Source of the DNA: Portulaca oleracea
Taxonomy: Eukaryota > Streptophyta > Magnoliopsida > Caryophyllales > Portulacaceae
Assembly: GCA_029582165.1 (NCBI GenBank)
Contig: CM055881.1
Location: 26,964,094-27,028,093 of the forward strand
Direction of reading: 5' to 3'
Length of the DNA: 64,000 nt
Shown here in pieces: positions 14,001 through 23,339 of the stretch. The notes under the pieces are model-generated. The model was not told the DNA's origin. It saw only the letters and a program-made list of their open reading frames with translations, and ran no database searches. The position numbers and the translations under genes are program-made. Within the stretch, counting starts at the first letter, position 1. Each line of letters begins with the position of its first letter.

Positions 14001-15800
14001 ATGATCCATTCAACTTTTCAAGAGAATTAACCACTTAGAATGGTTAAAATGTTGTTTGGGCCCTTCCGATATCTTTTCAGTACATCTTGTCTGAGCCCGT
14101 CTCGACGTAAATTTATCGTGAGACACTAACACATACACATTTATGATGACTTTTATAAAGGCAGCTCCCCTCAATAAATTGTTAGTGACATTCGTGTAAA
14201 AAAACTCAATTCCAGCATGACTTATTTGTCATAGAAAAACATTCAAAAAGTCCCACTAATGGAGCCATGTCTCACCCTAATTCTTATGTGAGACGGCCTC
14301 ACCCTAGAATTTGTGTATCTTTTTGCTCCGTTTTCTCAGTCACTGAAATTAGTAAAAGCTTCCATTTATCCTAAATTTGAACAGGGATGGAATCTTTCCT
14401 TGCAACTCCTACTATCAGTGCATGGTAAGGTAATATATGTAACATAAAAATCCCCATCCCCTTTTTTTCCCTCCAATGTAGCAAAACACTCTCTATTGCT
14501 GAGGGACTACCATTCATAGCCTCCTTCGGCTGATCTGCATCTCATGGTCCAGCTTGAAAGACACACAGCTGGCTAAGACACTCAGTGGCCACACAAGATG
14601 ACACGTGACCTTATGCTATGCCCCCATCTTTTTCAATTGCATCCTCACCAAAGATGCAAAATGTGGATTTGTTCGCAGTTTTCCAAGTGCCAAAACCTTA
14701 CTGATATGGCCATTTTGGAGAGGATGGGCCACATTTGAATCCATGATCCTCACTGATCTCCATGCAGGTTCTGTCTAAGTGAACTTTAAATCCCTTTCTA
14801 CTCCATTCTCTGATTTTCTCTCTTATTCATGAGGGTCTAAGCAAATTGAATAAAAATTAGAAAGGTCAGCTGGTAATGATTTAGAAAGGTGCAAGCAGTG
14901 GAAGTAGATATCAACTCAATTCCACCACCATTTGATTCTGTCTATACCACAAATAACATTTGTAAGTGTCCAAACAGAAACACTTCTAATTCAATCACAA
15001 TCCAGAAGTCTTGACATATTTGAAGCTTAGTTTGGACCCACTGTCGCAGAGACCTCATCAGAGAGGTTAAACTACTACCAATTGAAGCCTATAAGGCATA
15101 GGTTCATACATATCTCCATCTTATAATTCTATTTGCATAAGCTTTGAAGGTTAAACTCCTACGAATTGAAGCCTAGATGCGGGGCAGTGCAACTCAAAGA
15201 CGAGCAACAAAAAAAAAATTGCATCCAAACAGATGCATAAGCTTTCAAGTTTAAATTCCACATTCAAAGCCATACTGAATTATACAAGGAGACATGTAAC
15301 ATGGGATCACATTCAATCGTTAGAGCTCGAATTGATAGCTCATTGCACTTGCAGCCGCCCAGATTTGCATAATTTTGGATCTCAATCATAATTTCAATAC
15401 ATCAGACTGTGATGTAGAAATCAAGCACCTTAACACAAATGAAATAAAAAACCAACCTAATCCTGACACCAATAAGCAAAAAGAAAAAAAGGAGCGAAAT
15501 GGGTAAATGGAATGAATACCTATAGTTACGACAGAGCTCAGGAAGGCTCATTTTATGAAGCAAATTGGAGCGAGGCTGCTTCAAGCGAATACAGAAAACA
15601 GTAGAAGGTTGATTGGGGGTAGAATCATCATCAATAAGCATGGAATCATCATTTGATTTGTCCATATCGATGGGGTGTTCTTGAGGGTCAGCAGGGTCAG
15701 GATCAGTAGGAGGAGGAGGTGGTTCAGAAGCAGGAGAAGCAGAAGAAGGGTGTTCTTGAGAGTCCTTGGAAGAAGCAGCAGAAGAAGAGGAATTAGTCAT
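2088..15800 (-). CDS. MED16: Mediator complex subunit 16 (MED16/SFR6), 5' half, eight exons
   Basis: MED16 is a tail-module subunit of the nuclear Mediator complex, which links transcription factors to RNA polymerase II; in Arabidopsis it is SFR6, needed for cold, defence and iron responses. Exons, in coding order, are 15520-15800, 13644-13712, 12320-12408, 8531-8643, 8254-8355, 4832-4922, 2934-3527 and 2088-2700. All borders have GT/AG and keep one open frame of about 650 codons. Start ATG at 15800 opens a Ser/Pro/Asp-rich disordered N-terminus, followed by conserved blocks such as LLHKMSLPELCRNY, IPIHIVIPERPTE, GLLGAGPSGIMAADAI, PEAAAQSAATTTWGSGVTAV and YMSPYDPDEGP. The family is about 1,250 residues, so the C-terminal half must lie left of the window after the donor at 2087. 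No frameshift or internal stop was seen, so the gene looks functional. The family call rests on remembered conservation across the whole length. Confidence 0.93.
5228..5335 (-). repeat. LINE 3'-tail fragment, copy 2
   Basis: A poly-T run followed by ATGAGTACTCAAAACAG, a TTTATTAATAAGACACCAAG core and GGGGGTGTC, matching the tail sequence shared with 1362-1440 and 11778-11860. It directly precedes the RTE LINE fragment in the same MED16 intron. Confidence 0.55.
5340..7150 (+). mobile_element. Degraded RTE-type LINE fragment (endonuclease to start of RT)
   Basis: The plus strand of MED16 intron 5 reads, across many stops and frameshifts, as a LINE polyprotein. Recognisable parts are CVQETK and VYAP of the endonuclease (about 5370-5600), the GYESVHG, FAVACHLTVV and SWFKKRESHLVTF blocks (about 5710-5840), and an RT start with FIDLEK.YDKV near 7050-7085. 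It stops abruptly near 7150. The matching 3' end of this family is the separate minus-strand piece at 36845-37560. A C-tract at 6605-6635 interrupts it. It cannot encode a protein. Confidence 0.72.
7380..7515 (+). repeat. Probable LINE 3' tail, plus orientation
   Basis: Ends ...TTTAATATATTGTTTTTCCCGTATCAAAAAA, the usual look of a plant L1 3' end with a short A-tail. The 7151-7380 stretch before it was not recognised. Identification rests only on the tail. Confidence 0.35.
9255..9395 (+). mobile_element. Au-type SINE
   Basis: Contains GTTTGCCTACAT, then GGATCCCCAGACCGCACTC and a TTGTTGTTGCTGTT tail, the hallmark 3' half of Au SINEs (RNA polymerase III-derived, non-autonomous). The left part, GTGGGTCCGCAGAAAT ... 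TTCATGAACTGCAATTCATGG, aligns by eye to the inverted copy at 36605-36725. It lies in MED16 intron 3. Confidence 0.75.
10775..11015 (-). mobile_element. L1 LINE 3' end, 5'-truncated (copy 3)
   Basis: In plus orientation it starts with a T-run and the shared tail (TATTGCAACGAAACCAAGGGG), then continues into a region homologous to 11778-12090. On the minus strand it ends a decayed reading frame resembling the last residues of plant L1 ORF2. It sits in MED16 intron 3 and is not coding now. Confidence 0.55.
11776..12090 (-). mobile_element. L1 LINE 3' end, 5'-truncated (copy 4)
   Basis: A 16-bp T-run (the A-tail read in reverse), then TTGCAAAGACACCAAGGGGG, then a minus-strand frame of 72 codons (11872-12090) ending LRMLYSWSLVPEGD...DVIDEKLRA. 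This resembles the C-terminal end of plant L1 ORF2 proteins. The rest of the element is missing, as is usual after incomplete reverse transcription. Confidence 0.6.
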
Positions 15801-16200
15801 CCCTTGGAACACTAAAATAAAGCCCTAATTTATAGAGAGAGAAAGTGGGTGGGGGGAGGCAAAAAAGAAAGGGGATTGGAAAAAGGTTGGGTTCGATTTG
15901 CTGAGTGGGTTGTAGTCGAAAGTCGCGATTGAAGGCGACAGCAACGACTGTAGATGTGAAGACTGAAGAGAGAGAGAGAGATAGTGGGGTAAGTGTGTTG
16001 GGAGGGGAAGAAGAATTTTTGAAATGAGATCAGCAGGAGCTGCTTGCTTGTGTTAATGCTTTGCTTGCTTGCTTCCTCTAAAATTAGGGTTCTCTGAATC
16101 GGGGACTACGAGCGAAGGAGACAACTGAGAGAATGAGATTCCAGGTGTTGGAACTTTGTTGGAAACAAGCCTCTACCCTCTCTTTCTTTTTCTTTCAAGC
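15801..16200 (-). promoter_or_regulatory. MED16 5' leader and proximal promoter region
   Basis: Upstream of the ATG at 15800 the minus strand is strongly CT-rich (CT repeats around 15834-15843 and 15965-15982, and again near 16165-16200), as in many plant 5' leaders. A TATAAATTAGG string lies too close to the ATG to be a TATA box, and no convincing TATA box was seen further up. The transcription start cannot be fixed from sequence. Confidence 0.4.
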
Positions 16201-16340
16201 GACCACTCAAACTCAGGAAACGCAAATCTTGTCTCATCCCTGTCTTTCTCCTCGTTCTACTTAGTATTATTATCATATTCTCATTCGTTCAAAGGCTCCA
16301 ATATCATCTTTTGATTGATAATTTTTTATATAATAATTTA

Positions 16341-16745
16341 CAAAAAAACAACTAACAGGTTCCTGTATTTTGTTATAATTATTTTAAGGGCCCTATATTT
16401 TGATAAATTATTATGAGGTGACATTATCTTTGCGGTAATTATTTATTGGGGACATTCCGACCAATTTTCCGGTTTAAAAATGCACCAAACAATGATTTTT
16501 GTATTTAAAGTTGTTTTAATTGAAGTCAACTATCATTTTAGACCTTAATATTTAGGGTTGGTCAAAGATACATAACTCTAATCAATAATAAATACTACAA
16601 TTAATGCTTTGTTCGCCTGAAAATAAATCGGAATGTCCCCATAAATAATTACAACAAAAATAATGTTACCCTACAATTATTTATGAAAATACAGAGCCCC
16701 TAAAATAATTACATCGAAATATGAGGACTCTTTAGTCGTTTTTTG
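16341..16745. mobile_element. Mutator-like foldback MITE (family 1)
   Basis: Arms of about 130 bp are inverted repeats: the left begins CAAAAAAACAACTAACAGG and the right reads the same outward (CAAAAAACGACTAAAGAG). Both continue through GTAATTATTTATxGGGGACATTCCGA. Flanks AATAATTTA (16332-16340) and AATAATGTA (16746-16754) form a 9-bp duplication with one mismatch, which points to the Mutator superfamily. No transposase. Confidence 0.75.
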
Positions 16746-16854
16746 AATAATGTATAGCATTTACAATATTATATTTTTAGAATATTATTTTTTGTTACAA
16801 ATCTAATAATAGTAATTTTATATAACAAGTCAATATACATATTGAAAAATTTTT

Positions 16855-16921
16855 GGTCAAAATTTTTAATGTTTGACGACTCAATTTCTAAATACGACAA
16901 GTAATATGGAATAGAGGGAAT
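16855..16921. repeat. Stowaway-like end remnant
   Basis: Ends ATACGACAAGTAATATGGAATAGAGGGAATA, the typical right end of a Stowaway element. The matching left end was not found, so it is a solo or decayed copy. Confidence 0.3.
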
Positions 16922-17150
16922 ATTTATTTTTCATAACTTCACTTGCCTTCACCATTTTCTTCTTATCTTAATAGTTGATTATGTGTAGGATGGGTAATCA
17001 GTCAAGCCGGCTCGCAAATCTTTATGAGTTAGTTTTGTGGAAAGTTCGATAAGCTTTGCTCAAAATTATATTTGATAAGCGAGTGTAAACACAAATTTCT
17101 AGTCGAGATTAAATAAGACAGAAAATTTGGTAACAAAATAAAAATTGTAT

Positions 17151-17693
17151 GGATTTTTGGATGTTAATATACTAAACTTTTGGGATATTGGACAATAATA
17201 TACTATGCTTTGGGGGGTGTTGGACAATAATACACCCAAAGTGATTATGATGGTGGCTGACTCGGTGACATTCTTATATAGCAGGCAAAGGAGATGAATT
17301 GACCAAAAAATATTGAATTTATGGCATGTCAACTAATCCACATAAGCAAAGGGGGTCAAGTTGGAAAAGAGTGAAGAAAAACATAAAATCACATTTGTTT
17401 AAACGTGTTTTTCCTAGGAGATTGTTATTGTTGTTGTATAAAATCACATTTGCTTATTTGAATTAGTTGACGTGTCAAAATTTTAAATATTTTTAAGCCA
17501 ATTCATCTCATCCGCTTGCCATGTAGATTGCTTGTCATGTAGATTCGCCACGAAATTAGCCACCACTGGAATCATTCAGGGTGTATTATTGTCCAACACA
17601 CTTCAAAGTACAGTATATTATTGTCCAATGTTAAAGTTCAGTGTATTATTGTCCAATAATCCAAAAGTTCAGTATATTGACGTCCAAAAATCT
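17151..17693. mobile_element. Mutator-like foldback MITE (family 2, copy 1)
   Basis: Left end GGATTTTTGGATGTTAATAT mirrors the right end (AGATTTTTGGACGTCAATAT outward). Each arm holds a roughly 40-bp phrase around TATTGGACAATAATA repeated about three times. The centre is also a foldback. Flanks AAATTGTAT and AATTTTTAT are a diverged 9-bp duplication. Two related copies lie at 30653 and 37889. Confidence 0.75.
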
Positions 17694-17702
17694 AATTTTT
17701 AT

Positions 17703-18725
17703 TAATTTCTGAATTTGATGGTACAATTCTCTAGTTGATAGTTACAAGAAAAAAATGTAACTAATCCTCCGATTCAATCTCCTTGAGCGAACTTGGATGA
17801 ATTTGATCTTGAAAGAGGGTTTTGATGACTTGATCTCAATTAGGATAAGTTGATCTCTCACGAGTCGGCGACACAAGCTTTTCTATGTTTGATATCTTCT
17901 CTTGAAAAATATTTTTGTCTCTTTTTAGAGTCTTCAAAGAGTCTTGAGTGGCTTGTTAGAGAGTCTTCAGAAATTCTTGAGAATGCCTTTAGAGTCCAGC
18001 TAGTCTTCAATGCCAGAATACCCGGGGGCCTTGAAAATGAGGTGAAAGATCCCTGTTTATAGGCTCTGGAAGCCTAGGGTTTGAGTTAGGCTTTGGGCTT
18101 TAGTCCAACTTAATTAATTATTCTTTTAACTTTAAATAAAAAAAATAATTAATACTTTCTACATCATCATATGGCACTTGTCGTCTTGTGGCTGGTCGAA
18201 ATTTAATTTTGACCAAATGGGCCCTCCGAAGTCAACTTGACACATGGTTGTTTGTGATTGGACAAATAAAAATTAATTTATTTTCCACATGTCATTTTCT
18301 TATTTGCTGACACATTTTTTGCTTTCTACATATGCCCCTTCGAGAGTCAATCGTGGACACAAATCTTAAGTGTTTATAGCAGGTAGGTCTTGAATAGTTA
18401 AATATATAGCCAACAGTATAATTCTTTGAATTACTACTAGCTACTATAATCTACTACACCCTTGGAGACAACCTAAAGCATGCATAAACTTCTCAAAAAT
18501 ATCTTGGGTATCTTGGCCTTCAAAAACAATTTCTTCCTGATCGAATCGTGAGGAGTGGACCTTTTTTTTAATTGGATAAAACATTCATCTTTCTGAAAAG
18601 TTCATCCGTTCATAAACTCCAATAACTTGGATAAACATCTATCCAAAATTTGATTGGATAATATTAAAATACTAATGTTGGAGTTGTAGTAGAATTATGA
18701 GACCTGACTAGAAATCATAGTAGGA
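17703..18725. other. Unassigned AT-rich intergenic sequence
   Basis: No convincing gene. The longest frame (17850-18062) has no recognised domain. The stretch probably joins 20514-20700 as one older, unidentified repeat split by the 18731-20508 insertion: CTATATAAATG near 20531 looks like the TATA box of a decayed LTR. Confidence 0.4.
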
Positions 18726-18730
18726 TTCTG

Positions 18731-18943
18731 TGTTAAGTTTCACCCAATTTGGGGAAACTAAAGAGAGAAAAGGGAGAGAGATTTGAGAAATGTTATTATT
18801 GATGAATCTCAACTCAAAGATACAAGGGGGAGAGGTAGGTTATTTATAACCAACCTCCCTAACTAACCAAGAAACAAGATAAAAGAAAACAAAGAAATAA
18901 AATTGTGAACAAATTGGAAATACAAGATTTACTAATCCTAACA
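18731..18943 (-). repeat. 3' LTR of the gene-capturing element
   Basis: 213-bp copy of 20296-20508, flanked on its outer side by TTCTG. The adjacent interior is the purine-rich GAGGGGTGG (minus strand). Confidence 0.92.
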
Positions 18944-18952
18944 CCACCCCTC

Positions 18953-19292
18953 AAATTGGAGGGTGTCAAAACTCCAATTTGCCACAATGGAAATCTTGAA
19001 CTTTAACTCCAATAGCTTCCTCGCCATCACCACAACTCGTAATAACGGGTGAAATGGACGCAAACACGGAAGAACTTCGTGGAGTCAAATGACGAAAGAA
19101 AGAGAGATAGATTGCCGAACTTTTCCAGGTATTGAAATTGTCTCCGGCAAATACATTGGCCTAATAGAGACTTTCCTGGTTGATCAGACAAGATAAAGAA
19201 GAGAGGAAAAACATACAATTGAAAGCCATCAGATAGTAAGTAACATTTGCTATAGAAACAGCCCAAATCTCACTCTCACAATAATCTGCCAT
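18953..19292 (-). other. 3' interior of the gene-capturing element, unassigned
   Basis: Between the TPK fragment and the polypurine tract lie about 340 bp with no recognised product. Part of it (19080-19260) may be another captured piece. Confidence 0.5.
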
Positions 19293-19625
19293 CCCAATTG
19301 GTATCAGTCCACAATGAGGACCAACAACAGTCGATTGGACATGAATCTCGTGACGTTGCGTATTAGGAAGAACTTGGATGAGGCAGTCATCAGAAAGAAG
19401 GATTATACGCATGCCAAAAAGTGACAAAGGACATTAATGTTCCCTGCTTCATGATCAAAGCGGCCACCAAGTCCTCCAGTAACAAAAACACACAGATTTG
19501 ACTTCTCAACATCAGGAGTCAAGTTATTGATGTGTGAGATACACCTGTGAAGATCTGTTGTATCTTGATCATGAGATTCATTGATTGCATCACATCCTTG
19601 CTTTGCATAAAAATCAAGAAAGGTC
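19293..19625 (-). pseudogene. Captured thiamine pyrophosphokinase (TPK) fragment
   Basis: The minus strand reads FLDFYAKQGCDAI, ESHDQDTTDLHRC, FVTGGLGGRFDHEAGN, then after a one-base shift near 19420 RIILLSDDCLIQVLP and GPHCGLIPIG. These are the conserved catalytic-domain blocks of TPK, which makes thiamine pyrophosphate from thiamine and ATP. The piece is continuous over about 110 codons with no recognisable intron, consistent with capture from spliced RNA. Homology stops at IPIG, probably an exon edge. The frameshift and missing N-terminus rule out function. Confidence 0.82.
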
Positions 19626-19629
19626 TGTT

Positions 19630-19862
19630 ATCCTCCCGCCGTCTCCGGCAACGACAACGATGACACAGCAAGCGCCGGCGGACTCAGCGATCTTGGCCTA
19701 CCGGGGGTCGGAAACTACGAAGATCACGCCGCCGCGGAGCATCTGGGCAAGGCCGACTTAGATGGAGAAGGAGGTCTGGGTTGTTGGGTTCTTCTTGGAA
19801 TTGTCGGTGGTGACAATGTTGCCGTCGTAGAGCACCACTACTCCTCCGTCGTCGTCCGCCAT
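19630..19862 (-). pseudogene. Captured PDX1 (pyridoxal 5'-phosphate synthase) N-terminal fragment
   Basis: From the ATG at 19862 the frame reads [20 protein letters not shown], stop, [12 protein letters not shown], stop, [14 protein letters not shown]. This matches the N-terminus of PDX1 proteins, the lyase subunit of vitamin B6 synthesis. ESAGACCVIV is closer to the PDX1.2 non-catalytic paralogue as remembered. Two in-frame stops and loss of the rest of the barrel make it non-functional. The homology ends at about 19630, directly beside the TPK fragment. Confidence 0.8.
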
Positions 19863-19944
19863 TGTTAGTACTTGCTGCACACAAGGTGTTCGACGAAATG
19901 CCGCACAGAAAGTGATGAAGAAATGGGTTTGATCTGATCGGAGG

Positions 19945-20106
19945 CCTCACAGCGTAGCAGTTTCCTATGAAGATCCGACGACGACACCAGCGTTCAATCT
20001 CATACCATGCCTTGCAAACCAGGGACACCGAGTTCAGGTCCGAGTGGGACTCGATGAAGGACAACACATGCTCAAGCACCTCCTGCAGGAAGGCACGATG
20101 CGACAT
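19945..20106 (-). pseudogene. Captured TIR1/AFB auxin-receptor F-box fragment
   Basis: From the ATG at 20106 the minus strand encodes an F-box: [16 protein letters not shown], then [17 protein letters not shown], then IFIGNCYAV. These are the signature N-terminal residues of TIR1/AFB auxin co-receptors, which bind the SCF adaptor ASK1. Homology ends shortly after GNCYAV. No leucine-rich repeats follow, so no auxin pocket exists. The frame runs on to 19684 but through PDX1 sequence in the wrong frame. Its high GC compared with its surroundings fits a captured exon. The family assignment is strong; the parent copy is unknown. Confidence 0.85.
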
Positions 20107-20220
20107 CGTCTTGTTAAACCGTCATTGGACCGATGCTAGGGATTCTTGCTCCATTGATGCAAATCTGGAAGAGCACAGAAATGGGATCCGGGGGAGGTTC
20201 ACCTCACACACCCAAACAGA

Positions 20221-20221
<1 letters not shown>

Positions 20222-20251
<30 letters not shown>

Positions 20252-20252
20252 T
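20222..20252. repeat. GA microsatellite
   Basis: About 30 bp of GA (CT on the element strand) in the leader between the PBS and the F-box fragment. Confidence 0.9.
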
Positions 20253-20280
20253 AAAAAAGGAACATAATGCAGAAACTAAA

Positions 20281-20295
20281 CCCGCTCTGATACCA
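20281..20295 (-). other. Primer-binding site (initiator Met-tRNA)
   Basis: The minus strand reads TGGTATCAGAGCGGG directly after the LTR end, the standard plant retrotransposon PBS complementary to the 3' end of tRNA-iMet. It sets the orientation of the element. Confidence 0.9.
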
Positions 20296-20508
20296 TGTTA
20301 AGTTTCACCCAATTTGGGGAAACTAAAGAGAGAAAAGGGAGAGAGATTTGAGAAATGTTATTATTGATGAATCTCAACTCAAAGATACAAGGGGGAGAGG
20401 TAGGTTATTTATAACCAACCTCCCTAACTAACCAAGAAACAAGATAAAAGAAAACAAAGAAATAAAATTGTGAACAAATTGGAAATACAAGATTTACTAA
20501 TCCTAACA
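20296..20508 (-). repeat. 5' LTR of the gene-capturing element
   Basis: 213 bp, TG...CA ends, by eye identical to 18731-18943. A minus-strand TATAAATA box lies at 20406-20413, so U3/R transcription would start roughly 30 bp downstream and run toward the captured fragments. Confidence 0.92.
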
Positions 20509-20809
20509 TTCTGAAACTTGGCTGATCGACCGCTATATAAATGAATCTTCCATTCTTTCTTCATTCATCTGTTCGAGACCTTGAGTTTCAAGTTTTAAAC
20601 TCTCCATCTCTGTTTTCTTCTACTGGTTTTCTTCCCCTCTCTCCTTTTCTTTTACAATTTATTTTTGTCTTTTTTAACACTCATTTTTTCCCTGTAGGTT
20701 CATCTATTATTGAATGACGCTTGAGCACTTGGATCAAGTTGACAATAATTTTGCATACTTGAAAGTCATGAACAATTTTGAATGCATAATTTAGGGACTT
20801 GGAATGAAG

Positions 20810-21120
20810 TTGGCCTATATTAGGCCCATCTTGAACACAAGACGATGACCTATGTTAGGCTCTTCTCTAAAACAATTTGAACGCTGACCTATATTAAGCT
20901 CGTCTTAAACATAAAATGTTGACCTATGTTAGGCCCATCTTGGAAGACAACCTGCTGACTTGGAAGGACAATGACCTATATTAGGTCCGCCTTGAACACA
21001 AAACGTTGACCTATGTTAGGCTTGCCTCAAAGAGAAATTTGATGATCAGAAGGACGCTTACCTATATTAGGCTCGTCTTGAACATAAGACGCAGACTTAT
21101 GTTAGGCCTGCCTTGAAGAC
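20810..21120 (+). repeat. Degenerate tandem repeat, about 75-90 bp unit
   Basis: The phrase GACCTATATTAGGC recurs near 20812, 20884, 20970 and 21058. Each is followed by TCTTGAACACAAGACG-like sequence and a second TGACCTATGTTAGGC. Probably the internal non-coding repeat of a decayed retroelement. Confidence 0.65.
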
Positions 21121-23339
21121 AATTTGCTAATTGGAAGACAAGAAAGTGGCCCATGAGTGTCTCCCCTCAGCCGGGAACATGATTCATCCTGTATTGAAAA
21201 CAAACTTGATGACGGAAAACAAGACGGTGACCCATTAATTGTAGGCCCACTTGCATTTGAGCGGACTTGAACAGGTAGCGGTAACGACCCCTTGGAGTTT
21301 ACTTGAAATAAGAACAAAGAAACGATTTAGGTTGAGTTCCTAGAAGGGAAGATTTCCTTGAATAAAACAATAAAGCAAGTACTCAATGAACTTGGAAGAC
21401 TTCGGGAATTTTCATGACACTCTGAAGGCATAACTTTTCCTATATGTCTTGAAAAACCTTGCAAGCGGACTCTTTGGACAGCTCAAATTAAGTCCTACAA
21501 CTTCTAATTAAGAGTTCAATCCAAAAAAACTTGTTAAAGGGAGAAATTCATTGATAAAGCAAGGCTGTTTTGTTAAGTAAATTAGTCGGGAACGACACTT
21601 TGGGAAGCTATAACTCAAGCTCTAGATATCGGTTGAGTGCACATGAGTAGTCTATGGAAAGCTTAAATTGCAACTACAACTTTCATGTTGATCTCAAGCT
21701 CATATAAATCCTAGAAGAGTCTTAAAAGGGTCAAGAACCAGCCATGGACATTACTAGTTGCTGGACAAGACAGATTTCCATAGCCGTACAAAATGGACCA
21801 TAACTTTCTCTCCCGATGTCCAATGAAGCCATATAACCCCATTTCGGAAAGCTAGCAGAATATACTACAATTGTTACTTTAATCATGAATTGATTTGAGC
21901 ATGGGAAATGGTCGGATTTTGGCTAAGAATACAGAGCAGTCAAAATAAGTTTCTGGGTAATCTCAGATTACTGCCTCATAATCGGGGACTCATAACTCTC
22001 ACTCCTGACATTGTATAACTATGCAATTTACCTTTCCGGAAAGCTCAATGAATTCTATAGATCTTTCATGTCAACACTTCACCCAAAAAGGTCTCTAAAC
22101 AGATGAAAAACATGAAATTCCAGACTGCCTCTAGAATTCGTATTAAGATATGAGGCCTCACGGTTTTGGGCATAACTTTTGATATACTTAACGAAATTCC
22201 ACGATTCAAAAACTGGGGTTTAGCTAACATCTTAGGCTACCCATTCATGTCATAAAATAGGCTAAATTCATATTCTACATTCCCTGAAATTTCCAGAATT
22301 AAACATAATTAAAAAAATCCTCCTTCTAAGTCTTGTTTTATACATGCAAGGCCAATTCTTACTATATCTCAAGCTCCTAAAGAAACTCTTCATAAATTCA
22401 ACATCAACATTCATAAATTCCTTTTCTTGTTTACCAAATCCCATTCTAAGTACATGCATTCACCAATTTGCACAAATTAGCACAATTCTAACTAAACTCC
22501 TAACATTTCTCCACTCAATAGGCCACTTAAACTCTCTTTACTTCTATTTAATTAACATGCAAGCATTTTTTAATCTCATAATGTCCTTGAAAATAACATA
22601 CGTCAATCAATTCCGTCAATAAACATACTTCCATTGTTTCTTACTTGATTCACACCAATCTCAACCATCTTTACTTACTAATCATCAATAAAACCCTAAA
22701 AACACTATACTCACTTGATAATGTTTCAAAATAACTAATTACAACAAGAAATTCATAATCTTTCACCAATCAACCTAAGAAAATTAATTTAAGAACTTAG
22801 GGTTTAAGGTTTACCTTTGGAGAGAAGAGGAATTAAGAGGAGAAAAGAGAGAGAGACAAGGCTTACGACGTCGGTTAGCTACCGTCGGTGACGTTGCCAG
22901 CGTCCTGGCGTCGGCAGTAGTCGTCGACGGGCAAGGCAGAGAGGGGGGTAACCGACGGCAGGCCAGGCAGAGCAGGGGGAAAGAAATCAGACGTGAATGA
23001 GAGAAAGAGAGTGAGGCCTTGAGAGATTTAATTCCGGTTTGAAATAAAATGAGGGAGTGTATACTTATCTCCCTTTTTATTATGTTGGCCTAATTACTCC
23101 ATTTATTGGGATGATAGGGAGAAAGAAAATAAACATGCCCCAAACACCTACTAATTCCTCCTTTATAACTCGATACCATTAAATTGGGTTCTCGAATAAA
23201 ATTCTACAAAACCGCACACAAGACATTCTATGAATAGAAATTTCATGAGTGCTTTAATCTTCCGATAGTAATAACTTCGAACGAGAAGTTTCAGATAAAA
23301 AGACCTAAATACTTTGGTTTACTAGGAATGATCGGTAAT

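Larger units (their letters stand above)
18731..20508 (-). mobile_element. Small LTR retrotransposon (TRIM-like) carrying three captured host-gene fragments
   Basis: A complete small LTR element on the minus strand. LTRs of 213 bp (TGTTA...TAACA) at both ends look identical by eye. TTCTG flanks both sides (18726-18730 and 20509-20513). A Met-tRNA primer-binding site touches the 5' LTR, and a GAGGGGTGG polypurine tract precedes the 3' LTR at 18944-18952. The 1,352-bp interior has no gag, RT or integrase. Instead, in element order, it carries fragments of a TIR1/AFB F-box gene, a PDX1 gene and a thiamine pyrophosphokinase gene. It must rely on enzymes supplied in trans. Matching LTRs suggest a recent insertion. 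Confidence 0.92.

Noticed and set aside
14040..14310. GTCTGAGCCCGTCTC ... GTGAGACGGCCTCACCC as ends of a MITE
   Set aside because: Inverted similarity is short and imperfect and no target duplication was found; left as intron sequence.
15822..15832. TATAAATTAGG as a MED16 TATA box
   Set aside because: Only about 25 bp upstream of the start codon and downstream of a long CT-rich leader, so it is more likely within the 5' UTR.
18731..20508. A functional auxin-receptor or vitamin-enzyme gene
   Set aside because: All three homologies are partial, with stops or frameshifts and no remaining domains; they are cargo of an LTR element.
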